Positions 6,772 to 13,274 of a stretch of 13,401 nt of DNA are shown here, piece by piece (the stretch's first letter is position 1; the number at the start of each line of letters is the position of its first letter). The DNA lies in assembly GCA_050180235.1 (NCBI GenBank), contig JBFXEJ010000143.1, positions 1 through 13,401 of the forward strand, written 5' to 3'. The stretch is from JAABRU01 sp050180235. GTDB taxonomy: Bacteria; Desulfobacterota; Desulfobacteria; Desulfobacterales; Desulfococcaceae. The notes below the pieces were generated by a model. That model did no database searches and was not told the DNA's origin. It worked only from the letters and a program-made list of their open reading frames with translations. The position numbers and the translations under genes were made by a program.

Positions 6772-8836
6772 AAAAAATATTGTGCGACTGTCTGTTCGGC
6801 TGATGGGAACGTGGATGATGTTTTTTTTGTCAGGTTTCGGAAATTTTTCTGCAGCAGCCGCTGATATTGCAGAAGATTTCACGAAACTTAGTCTTGAGGA
6901 ACTCATGGAAGTAGAGCTTACCTCGGCTGCGAGGAAATCACAGAAACTTTCCCAGACTGCGGCGGCAGCATTTGTGATTTCAGATGAAGACATCCGGCGT
7001 TCCGGAGTTACAAACATCCCTGATGTCCTGCGCATGGTACCGGGACTTGATGTTGCCAAAATCAACAGCACCCAGTGGGCAGTAAGTGCGAGAGGATTCA
7101 ACAGCCGGTTTTCCAACAAACTTCTGGTCTTAATGGATGGCAGATCCGTGTATTCCCCAATGTTTTCCGGCGTATTCTGGGATACGCAGGATACATTTAT
7201 CGAGGACATTGAGCGGATTGAGGTGATTCGCGGCCCCGGAGCCAGTCTGTGGGGGGCAAATGCTGTGAACGGAATCATCAATATCATCACCAAAAATGCC
7301 AAAGATACGCAGGGAACCGCTGTCAGTGCGGGTATGGGAACCGAAGAGGTATCCGGAGGTGTCCGGTACGGAGGCAAAGTTCACAAGGGAAAATACAGAA
7401 TCTATGCCAAATATGTGAACCGGGATGAATCTGCAAATGCACAGGGAGACGGGACTTCGGATAATTTTGACATGTACCGTTCAGGTTTCCGCATGGACAA
7501 AGAAAGTGAAAATTCCGGCAACAAAATAACATTTCAGGGTGATGTTTACACGGGAAGTTCTGATCAGATCGTGCTGACTCCCTCACTGAATCCGGCAGAT
7601 TATGACCCGGCATCCGGCATGTATTTCCGGTATCAGAAAACAGATGTTTCATCAGAAGGTTTCAATATTCTGGGCAGATGGGAGCATCTTTTTTCAAAGA
7701 ATTCCTCTTCGGTGCTTCAGATATACGCTGACCACGATAAGCGCAGTGAGGCTTTCGGAAAATGGTCACAGAGCAGCTTTGATGCGGATTTTCAGCATAA
7801 AATTGCGACTGCTTCTGAAACAGAAATCATCTGGGGACTCGGATACCGGCTTTCTCTGGATGATATGATGAGCAATTACTGGGTGTCATTTGAACCTTAT
7901 TCAGAACAGTCAAATCTTTGCAGTGCCTTTATTCAAGTGGAGCAGGTTCTGATTCCTGACAGTATAAGAGCAACTCTGGGCGCAAAACTGGAACACAACA
8001 GCTATACCGGCTTTGAATTTCAGCCCAATCTCCGCATCCTGTGGACACCTGCAAAAGAGCATTCCCTGTGGGCCTCTGTGTCCCGTGCGGTCAGAAAACC
8101 TTCCCGGTATCAGTATGATGCGCGGTTTTTGGCAGCCGTCATGCCCACAGATCCCCGGCTGATGAATATTGCACCGCTTCCTCTGACTGCCATGTATTTT
8201 TTCGGAAACCATGAGACCGAATCAGAAGATCTGATTGCAGCAGAACTGGGATACCGTGTTCAGCCCTCAGAGCGTTTCTCTGCGGATACTGCCCTGTTTT
8301 ATCATTTTTACAAAAATCTGAATTCCGGTATCATGAACATGCCTTATCCGGATACAGAAACCGTTCCCCCGATTTGGGTTATTCCCCTTGACAGCAGCAA
8401 TGATCTCAGGGCACATACTTACGGGGCGGAAATATCAGCACACTGGCAGGTAATGCGTTCATTGAAACTCACCGCCGCATATACGCTGTTCAAAGCAGAT
8501 TTTGAAGCAAAAAATTCAGCAGACTACATTGCCATCACAAAAGAAGATGAAGACCCTGTGCATCAGGTGTCTGTCAGGGCCTCTTTGGATTTGCCGAAAA
8601 ATGTAGAAATAGATGTCTGGTTCCGGTATACTGATGATATTCTCGGCGGCACAGTAAAAGCCTATTCATCAGTGGATGTCAGACTGGGATGGAACCTGCT
8701 GAAAAATATCGAAATCTCGATTGCAGGCCGCAATCTTCTTGATTCCCATCATCCCGAATTTGTCAATTCCTTTTACCAAAGCATTGATTCGGAAATTGAA
8801 CGGGAAATTTACGGAAAAGTCCTATGGAGATTCTGA
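6758..8836 (+). CDS. TonB-dependent outer-membrane receptor, copy 2
   Basis: The 692-residue product is a close paralogue of the preceding receptor. It has the same LSLEELMEVELTSAA lead, a nearly identical plug (SARGFNSRFSNKLLVLMDGR, IEVIRGPGASLWG, ANAVNGIINIITK) and barrel strands conserved to the C-terminal GKVLWRF. Divergence is concentrated in presumed loops, for example about residues 270-300 and an insertion near MPYPDTETVPP, which fits altered ligand specificity. The signal peptide is mosaic: the first residues MEILTKNIVR resemble the YfiR-like protein, while the following WMMFFLSGFGNF matches receptor 1; cleavage is likely after AAA near residue 35. ATG 6758 has AGGAG at 4 nt; the in-frame TTG at 6710 lacks a site. 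The last 13 nt overlap the yfiR-like start. It arose by tandem duplication within the operon. Confidence 0.93.
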   Translation: MEILTKNIVRLSVRLMGTWMMFFLSGFGNFSAAAADIAEDFTKLSLEELMEVELTSAARKSQKLSQTAAAAFVISDEDIRRSGVTNIPDVLRMVPGLDVAKINSTQWAVSARGFNSRFSNKLLVLMDGRSVYSPMFSGVFWDTQDTFIEDIERIEVIRGPGASLWGANAVNGIINIITKNAKDTQGTAVSAGMGTEEVSGGVRYGGKVHKGKYRIYAKYVNRDESANAQGDGTSDNFDMYRSGFRMDKESENSGNKITFQGDVYTGSSDQIVLTPSLNPADYDPASGMYFRYQKTDVSSEGFNILGRWEHLFSKNSSSVLQIYADHDKRSEAFGKWSQSSFDADFQHKIATASETEIIWGLGYRLSLDDMMSNYWVSFEPYSEQSNLCSAFIQVEQVLIPDSIRATLGAKLEHNSYTGFEFQPNLRILWTPAKEHSLWASVSRAVRKPSRYQYDARFLAAVMPTDPRLMNIAPLPLTAMYFFGNHETESEDLIAAELGYRVQPSERFSADTALFYHFYKNLNSGIMNMPYPDTETVPPIWVIPLDSSNDLRAHTYGAEISAHWQVMRSLKLTAAYTLFKADFEAKNSADYIAITKEDEDPVHQVSVRASLDLPKNVEIDVWFRYTDDILGGTVKAYSSVDVRLGWNLLKNIEISIAGRNLLDSHHPEFVNSFYQSIDSEIEREIYGKVLWRF

Positions 8837-8837
8837 C
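8822..8837 (+). repeat. Gene-junction repeat, copy 3 (receptor 2/yfiR overlap)
   Basis: CTATGGAGATTCTGAC is identical to the copies at 6686-6701 and 6756-6771. The ATG at 8824 starts the YfiR-like gene and the TGA at 8834-8836 ends receptor 2, giving a 13-nt out-of-frame overlap and probable translational coupling. Confidence 0.9.
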
Positions 8838-9396
8838 AAAGAGAATTGTGCGGATATTCACCGTGCTGATAGGAATATGGATTGTTTTCATTCCGTTCAA
8901 AGGCATATGTTCGGATGATGACAAAGAATATTCGCTAAAAGCCGCTTTTCTGTACAATTTTGCAAAATTTGTCCAATGGCCAGACACAGCATTCAGAAGC
9001 CCTGACGAACCTGTGCTTCTCTGCATTCTGGGTACCAGCTTTTTCGGAAACGCGCTTGGAACCATTGAAAACAGGGAAGTGATACCGCCAAGAAGGCTTT
9101 CTGTAAAGCTGTGCGAAAACATCGGAGAAATATCGGGCTGCCATATGCTGTTTATCAGTTCTTCGGAATCGGAAAATCTGTCTTCCATATTGTCTGTCAC
9201 ACAAACCATACCGATGCTTACTGTGTCTGACAGTGAAGGTTTTGCACAGCGCGGGGTGATGATCAATCTGGTCAATATTGACAATAAACTGAGATTTGAA
9301 ATTAACACTGAAGCAGTGAATCAAATGCCGTTCAGACTCAGTTCAAACTTACTGAAACTGGCAATTATCGTCAATCCGGCTTCTTCAAAGGAGTAA
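8824..9396 (+). CDS. YfiR-family (DUF4154) periplasmic protein
   Basis: The 190-residue product has an N-terminal signal sequence (hydrophobic about 9-27, likely cut near residue 30). It then shows the YfiR-family signature: YSLKAAFLYNFAKFVQWP (36-53), the central LLCILGTSFFGNALG block (65-79), TVSDSEGFAQRGVMINLV (133-150) and FEINTEAVNQMPFRLSSNLLKLA (158-180). In Pseudomonas, YfiR is a periplasmic repressor that binds the periplasmic sensor domain of the diguanylate cyclase YfiN. Here the next gene encodes a kinase with a similar CHASE8-like sensor, so the YfiR-like protein most likely gates that kinase. The start overlaps the receptor 2 stop. The ribosome-binding site is not a clear Shine-Dalgarno, so coupling to the receptor may be important. 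Three mature cysteines (67, 97, 106) could form a redox-sensitive disulfide, as reported for YfiR; this is inference. Confidence 0.88.
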   Translation: MEILTKRIVRIFTVLIGIWIVFIPFKGICSDDDKEYSLKAAFLYNFAKFVQWPDTAFRSPDEPVLLCILGTSFFGNALGTIENREVIPPRRLSVKLCENIGEISGCHMLFISSSESENLSSILSVTQTIPMLTVSDSEGFAQRGVMINLVNIDNKLRFEINTEAVNQMPFRLSSNLLKLAIIVNPASSKE

Positions 9397-9398
9397 AC

Positions 9399-11903
9399 AT
9401 GAAATTTTTCCGGAGTCTGTCCCTCAGACGCAAACTGATTGCTCTGATGCTGATAAGCAATGTCAGTCTTCTCAGCATTATTCTGAGTGTTTTTATCGTC
9501 AGTGAACTGATTTCATCCCGGAACAGTGTACGTTACGAGTTGTCGGTCATTGCCAGAGTTATCGGACTCAGCACTGCCTCATCTATTGTCTTCAATGATC
9601 AGAATGCCGCAAAGGAAATGCTTTCCGCGATCAATGCACAGCCTGATATTGTATCTGCCGGAGTCTATTCGGCAGGCGGTGAACTGTTTGCCGAATACCA
9701 CAAAAAAGACAGTCTCTCTTCTTTGGAGAAAAATATTGATGATCTGAAAAAAACTGCCGATCAGGACTTACTGGAAGGTTATCCTTTTTTTGATGATGCG
9801 TATGAGGCATTTGAAAATATCAGCTTCCAAAACAATGTGATCGGAACGATGTATGTCAAAAGCGGCATGGAAAGGTTTAACAAAAAATTTCTGATATATC
9901 TCAGTGTATGCGCACTGGTGTTTCTGCTTTCCTGCATGGTGGCATTTCTGATAGCCTCAGGGCTTCAGAAAATTATTTCCGCGCCCATTCTCAGCCTTGC
10001 AGACAGGATGAAACAGGTTTCCGAAACAAAGGATTACAGCCTGCGGGCAGAAAAAAACACCGAAGATGAACTGGGCATTCTGATTGACGGATTCAATGAA
10101 ATGCTTTCCCAGATTCAGATGAGAGATCGCGAACATGAAAATCACCGGATGAATCTTGAACACGAGGTGAAACTGAGAACATCCGAACTTGCCGATACCA
10201 ACACTGTCCTGACGGAAACGGTGAAAAAACTTGAAATTGCCAAAGAGGCGGCTGAGTCTGCCAGCCGCGCCAAAAGCGAATTTCTGGCAAACATGAGCCA
10301 TGAAATCCGGACGCCCATGAATGCCATTATGGGGTTTGCAGGTCTGCTTTCCTCTCAGGATGAAAATCAGAAAAGCCATATCCGGACGATTCTTTCAGCC
10401 GGCAAAAATCTGCTTACACTGCTCAACGATATTCTTGATCTGTCCAAAATTGAAGCCGGAAAACTGGATATTGCGTGCAGTCCCTTTGATCTTCATCATC
10501 TTTTTGATGAAATCAGAAGGTTTTTTGCGCTGAAAATATCTGAGAAAAATCTTGATTTCATAACAGATATTTCAGATGAGATTCCCAAAAGTCTGCTTCT
10601 GGACGGCGTCCGGCTCAGACAGGTTCTGTTCAATCTGGTGGGCAATGCCCTGAAATTCACAGATAAAGGATATGTGAAAATTTCAGCATACCGGATTTAC
10701 AGGGGTGCGGATCGCGGCAAACTTGATCTGATTATTGCGGTGGAGGACACGGGTATCGGGATAGCACAGGATGCCAGGGGAAAAATATTTGAGGCATTTA
10801 CGCAGCAGGACGGCCGGAGCACACGCAAATACGGAGGAACAGGTCTCGGACTCACGATCAGCAGACGGCTGACCGAAATGATGAACGGGGAGATTTCACT
10901 CAGAAGCGAACCCGGACATGGGAGCACCTTTGAGGTGCGGCTTCATGACGTGGCCGTGGCCGGGACAGTTCCCGAATATGAAAAGGAAAAACAGACGCAT
11001 GAAAAAAATATTTTTCCTGAAAAAACAACAATACTGATCGTCGATGATGTCAGTGTCAACCGTCTGATTCTGAAAACAATTTTCAGGAATGCAAACATCC
11101 GTGCAATTGAGGCCGAAAACGGTCTGCAGGCTGTCACTGCAGCGGAACAGTTTCTGCCGGATGTCATTCTGATGGACATCAGTATGCCGGTGATGGACGG
11201 ATACGAGGCCACAAGACAGATAAAACAGAATATGAAAACAAAGCATATTCCAGTGATTGCAGTCACGGCCCATGCCCTGCCCGAAGACAGGGAACGGATT
11301 CTGTCCTCAGGCTTTGACGCGCATGTGCCAAAGCCTTTTCTGCCTTCGGAACTGCTAAGGGAAGTTTCCCGCTTTATTCAATGCACAGAGAAAAGTGCGG
11401 AGCCCGGAATGCAGAGCATGGAAAATGAGACGGAAAGTCAGTTGCAGAAACAGCCTGAAAAAAATAATGAACCCGAACCCGGGAAAGAACCGGAAAATTA
11501 TGAAAATATTATCTTTGAGAACGCAACAATACTGATAGCAGATGATGCCGAAGACAACCGGGCCCTTTTCAGGGAATTTTTTCAGGGCATGAAAATCCGT
11601 GTCATTGAAGCCGAAGACGGGCTGGAGGCTTTCAATGCCGTAGAACAGAATCATCCGGACGTTGTTCTGATGGATATCGGTATGCCGGTAATGGACGGAT
11701 ACAATGCAGTGAAACTTATAAAAGAAAACATTCTGACATCAAAAAATATCCCTGTGATTGCCGTAACAGGATATGTGACAGAATCAGACAGGAAAAGGAT
11801 CGCAGATGCCGGATTTGACGGGTGCCTGCCAAAACCTGTTTCCCGTGCGGAACTGTTAAGGGAAATATCCCGTTTTATTTCTTATAGAACTGAAACAAAA
11901 TAA
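9399..11903 (+). CDS. Membrane hybrid histidine kinase: CHASE8-HAMP-HisKA-HATPase-REC-REC
   Basis: The 834-residue product has two membrane segments (about 12-35 and 165-188) bounding a periplasmic domain of about 125 residues. That domain resembles the CHASE8 sensor of YfiN-type proteins (ARVIGLSTASSIVFND, then SAINAQPDIVSAGVYSAGGELFAEY). A HAMP (about 189-245) and coiled coil lead to HisKA with phosphoacceptor His301 in MSHEIRTPMNAI. The HATPase has N412/N416, DTGIG (450-454) and GGTGLG (479-484). Two receivers follow: REC1 (D549, D550, D593, K645) and REC2 (D715, D716, D759, K812), joined by a polar Glu/Pro-rich linker (about 662-705). All phosphotransfer residues are intact. There is no Hpt or DNA-binding domain, so a separate phosphotransferase and regulator are needed. 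The start has AAAGGAG 5 nt upstream, 2 nt after the yfiR-like stop, so the two are co-translated. Predicted role: reads YfiR/receptor state in the periplasm. Confidence 0.93.
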   Translation: MKFFRSLSLRRKLIALMLISNVSLLSIILSVFIVSELISSRNSVRYELSVIARVIGLSTASSIVFNDQNAAKEMLSAINAQPDIVSAGVYSAGGELFAEYHKKDSLSSLEKNIDDLKKTADQDLLEGYPFFDDAYEAFENISFQNNVIGTMYVKSGMERFNKKFLIYLSVCALVFLLSCMVAFLIASGLQKIISAPILSLADRMKQVSETKDYSLRAEKNTEDELGILIDGFNEMLSQIQMRDREHENHRMNLEHEVKLRTSELADTNTVLTETVKKLEIAKEAAESASRAKSEFLANMSHEIRTPMNAIMGFAGLLSSQDENQKSHIRTILSAGKNLLTLLNDILDLSKIEAGKLDIACSPFDLHHLFDEIRRFFALKISEKNLDFITDISDEIPKSLLLDGVRLRQVLFNLVGNALKFTDKGYVKISAYRIYRGADRGKLDLIIAVEDTGIGIAQDARGKIFEAFTQQDGRSTRKYGGTGLGLTISRRLTEMMNGEISLRSEPGHGSTFEVRLHDVAVAGTVPEYEKEKQTHEKNIFPEKTTILIVDDVSVNRLILKTIFRNANIRAIEAENGLQAVTAAEQFLPDVILMDISMPVMDGYEATRQIKQNMKTKHIPVIAVTAHALPEDRERILSSGFDAHVPKPFLPSELLREVSRFIQCTEKSAEPGMQSMENETESQLQKQPEKNNEPEPGKEPENYENIIFENATILIADDAEDNRALFREFFQGMKIRVIEAEDGLEAFNAVEQNHPDVVLMDIGMPVMDGYNAVKLIKENILTSKNIPVIAVTGYVTESDRKRIADAGFDGCLPKPVSRAELLREISRFISYRTETK

Positions 11904-11992
11904 CTCTCCCTTTTCGACCCCGGGCACAATCACTTTTTCCCCGGCTTATGTTTGTGATTCATTTTTCATCCGGCACTTAGGTGATTTCCATT
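11904..11992. other. Non-coding spacer after the hybrid kinase
   Basis: No gene or clear terminator is visible. The only pattern is a weak AATCAC/GTGATT inverted pair and GGTGATTTCCAT (11980-11991), which is repeated inverted (one mismatch) at 12104-12115 beyond the palindrome. Confidence 0.5.
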
Positions 11993-12103
11993 AATGATTA
12001 TACCGTTTTTCGTAGGGCGGGCAAGGTTTTTTGTGCCCGCCGTCCTGCTGAAACGGCGGGCACAAAAAACCTTGCCCACCCCACAATGATGGTACATTTT
12101 TTC
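11993..12103. mobile_element. 73-bp palindromic REP/MITE-like element with flush 19-bp direct repeats
   Basis: The palindrome spans 12012-12084: two 32-nt arms (12012-12043 and 12053-12084) with two mispaired positions and a 9-nt loop, CCTGCTGAA. The arms contain GGGCGGGCAAGG and GTGCCCGCCG. Immediately flanking it are AATGATTATACCGTTTTTC (11993-12011) and AATGATGGTACATTTTTTC (12085-12103), which match at 15 of 19 positions and resemble an old target duplication. It lies between convergent genes, so its very strong hairpin could also serve as a bidirectional terminator. Similar GGGCGGGCA palindromes are dispersed in many bacterial genomes. No transposase is present. Confidence 0.75.
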
Positions 12104-12566
12104 ATGGAAATCGCCTTAAGGCTCTTTCTGTTTCGTCAATATCCGGAATGTCAGTCATTGAACTGCCGTAATAAACAAATTTCAGAATCCCGGATTTGTC
12201 AATGAGCATCTGTGCAGGCATTCTTCCCAATTTCAGAATTTTGACCTCCTGGCCGTAGAGATTCATTACAGAATGATTTGGATCAGGCAGACCTGTAAAC
12301 GGCATGTCTTCCTTTTCCCAGTATTTTCTGAATGAATCTGCATTTTCAGGCCCGACAACAAGCACTTCCATATCCTGTTTCGCGAGTCTGTCCGCATTCT
12401 GACGCAACTGCGCCATGTGCCTGCGGCAAAAGGGTCAGAGAAAACCCCTGTTAAACACAAGCAGCACATTTTTCCGGTTTCTGTAAGCGGAAAGAGAAAC
12501 CTCTTTGCCATTGAAATCATTCAATACAAAATCCGGAGATTTTTCATCTACCTGTATTTTTTGCAT
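12102..12566 (-). CDS. Peroxiredoxin-like selenoprotein (AhpC/TSA-type redoxin, UPFC motif)
   Basis: Read through one TGA, the frame gives 154 residues: MQKIQVDEKSPDFVLNDFNG, then VLLVFNRGFL-U44-PF-C47-RRHMAQLRQ, the VLVVGPENADSFRKYW strand/helix, LPDPNHSVMNLYG (about 93-105), and MPAQMLIDKSGILKFVYYG near the end. Homologous redoxins carry CPFC after FxRGF; here TGA (12435-12437) replaces the first, peroxidatic Cys, leaving a U-x-x-C pair. Reading frame, codon usage and homology are uninterrupted on both sides, which fits selenocysteine rather than decay. A stem-loop downstream fits a bacterial SECIS. ATG 12566 has AGGA about 7 nt upstream; ATG 12572 is too close to it. Automatic annotation would call a 104-residue protein from ATG 12416 and lose the active site. 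Likely role: thiol-dependent peroxide or disulfide reduction in the cytoplasm. It is convergent with the kinase operon; its stop falls at the edge of a repeat. Confidence 0.82.
12400..12437 (-). promoter_or_regulatory. Candidate bacterial SECIS element with its UGA
   Basis: Downstream of the UGA (12437-12435) the mRNA can form TGGCGC-AGTT-GCGTCA (12415-12400): a six-pair stem with one G-U pair and a 4-nt loop carrying G at its second position. The loop lies 25 nt after the UGA. This agrees with the general bacterial SECIS rule of a G in the first two loop bases and a spacing of roughly 16-37 nt. A larger alternative pairs TCTGAC (containing the UGA, 12439-12434) with GTCAGA (12403-12398). Confidence 0.6.
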
Positions 12567-12630
12567 TTTCATTTCCTTTTTTTCAGAGTTTGCAGGAAAA
12601 TAAACTGTACAATTTTCCTATCCGGGAAAC

Positions 12631-12655
12631 CCTGAGGGTTTTCAAAACCATCAGG
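12631..12655. repeat. Inverted repeat upstream of the redoxin gene
   Basis: CCTGAGGGTTTT (12631-12642) and AAAACCATCAGG (12644-12655) form a hairpin with one mismatch. It lies about 65 nt upstream of the redoxin start and would be in its leader or promoter. Function unknown; it could be a terminator relic or regulatory stem. Confidence 0.45.
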
Positions 12656-12662
12656 ATTTCTA

Positions 12663-12764
12663 ATACCAAATCGCCATTGAAAACATACAATAAAATCATA
12701 TTTTTCTATTTAATTACAGTGGATTGATTTTTTCAAAAGCATATTTTCAACGGTGATTTGGTAT
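12663..12764. mobile_element. 102-bp MITE-like element with 21-bp terminal inverted repeats
   Basis: The ends at 12663-12683 (beginning ATACCAAATCGCC) and 12744-12764 (ending GGTGATTTGGTAT) are inverted copies matching at 19 of 21 positions. The interior is AT-rich and non-coding. No clear target duplication is seen. It sits immediately upstream of the redoxin gene and could supply part of its promoter region. Confidence 0.65.
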
Positions 12765-12792
12765 AACACTTTATTTTTATACAGCCCCTTAT

Positions 12793-13090
12793 CTTATGAA
12801 CCTTACTACCGGACAAAAAATTTGACCATTTTGCTAAAATATATAAGAAGCTGTTTTAAAAATATCCCGGGGCAAAAAATTTTGGGATTTTACCAAATGT
12901 CAAAGCCTGATTTTACCGTACTTAAGCGGGCAATATCTTTTTTGCCATATTGATTTCTTCCCAAAGAAAGCAGTGTGGAATATTTTTAAAACAGCTTCTA
13001 AAATCAAATGGTTATCAAAAATAACTTTTTGTACCTATTTTAATTATTTCAGTATGTTATAAATTTTTGTCCGGTAGTAAGCTTATGAAC
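12793..13090. mobile_element. 280-bp MITE-like element with 9-bp target duplication
   Basis: The element spans 12802-13081. Its ends are inverted copies: CTTACTACCGGACAAAAA at the left and TTTTTGTCCGGTAGTAAG at the right, with the match running on into A/T-rich bases. It is flanked flush on both sides by the identical 9-mer CTTATGAAC (12793-12801 and 13082-13090), the signature of a transposition event. The interior has no convincing protein; a 66-codon frame across it has no recognisable domain. It was probably mobilised in trans by a transposase making 9-bp duplications. The perfect duplication suggests a fairly recent insertion. Confidence 0.8.
12846..12999. repeat. Nested 20-bp perfect inverted repeat inside the 280-bp element
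   Basis: AGAAGCTGTTTTAAAAATAT (12846-12865) is the exact reverse complement of 12980-12999, 154 bp end to end. The pair is either a second, nested element or an internal part of the larger one. No clear flanking duplication is visible. Confidence 0.75.
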
Positions 13091-13274
13091 ACATCAAATC
13101 ACATTCACATTATTTGAATTCGGTTTTGGCAAACGACAGGAGCATCAGTGTAAGGCTATTTATTAAAATAAATATACCAAACTGTATGAATTAAAATTTG
13201 ACTGATTTTCAACTTGATTTAAACATCATTATATAATATTGTGCAGACAGCTGTCAACTGCTGAATAAAAAAAC
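13091..13274. other. AT-rich non-coding stretch before the IS
   Basis: No gene is recognised. It holds a 10-bp palindrome, GACAGCTGTC (13246-13255), and an isolated TATAAT (13232-13237) without a properly spaced -35. It may be the upstream region of a gene interrupted or displaced by the IS. Confidence 0.4.

Noticed and set aside
12012..12084. Palindrome as a CRISPR repeat or attachment site
   Set aside because: There is a single unit with no spacers, no cas genes and no integrase nearby; it is better explained as a REP/MITE-like hairpin.
12435..12437. TGA in the redoxin as an ordinary nonsense mutation or sequencing error
   Set aside because: The stop falls exactly on the catalytic Cys position, no other lesion is present, and a SECIS-like stem follows. 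A point mutation TGC/TGT to TGA cannot be fully excluded without the host's sel genes.
12266..12520. Minus-strand frame of 84 codons overlapping the redoxin
   Set aside because: It is an out-of-frame reading of the redoxin gene; the real frame continues through the TGA at 12435-12437.
12753..12953. Plus-strand frame of 66 codons across the 102-bp and 280-bp elements
   Set aside because: It crosses two independent repeat boundaries, has no ribosome-binding site and no recognisable domain.
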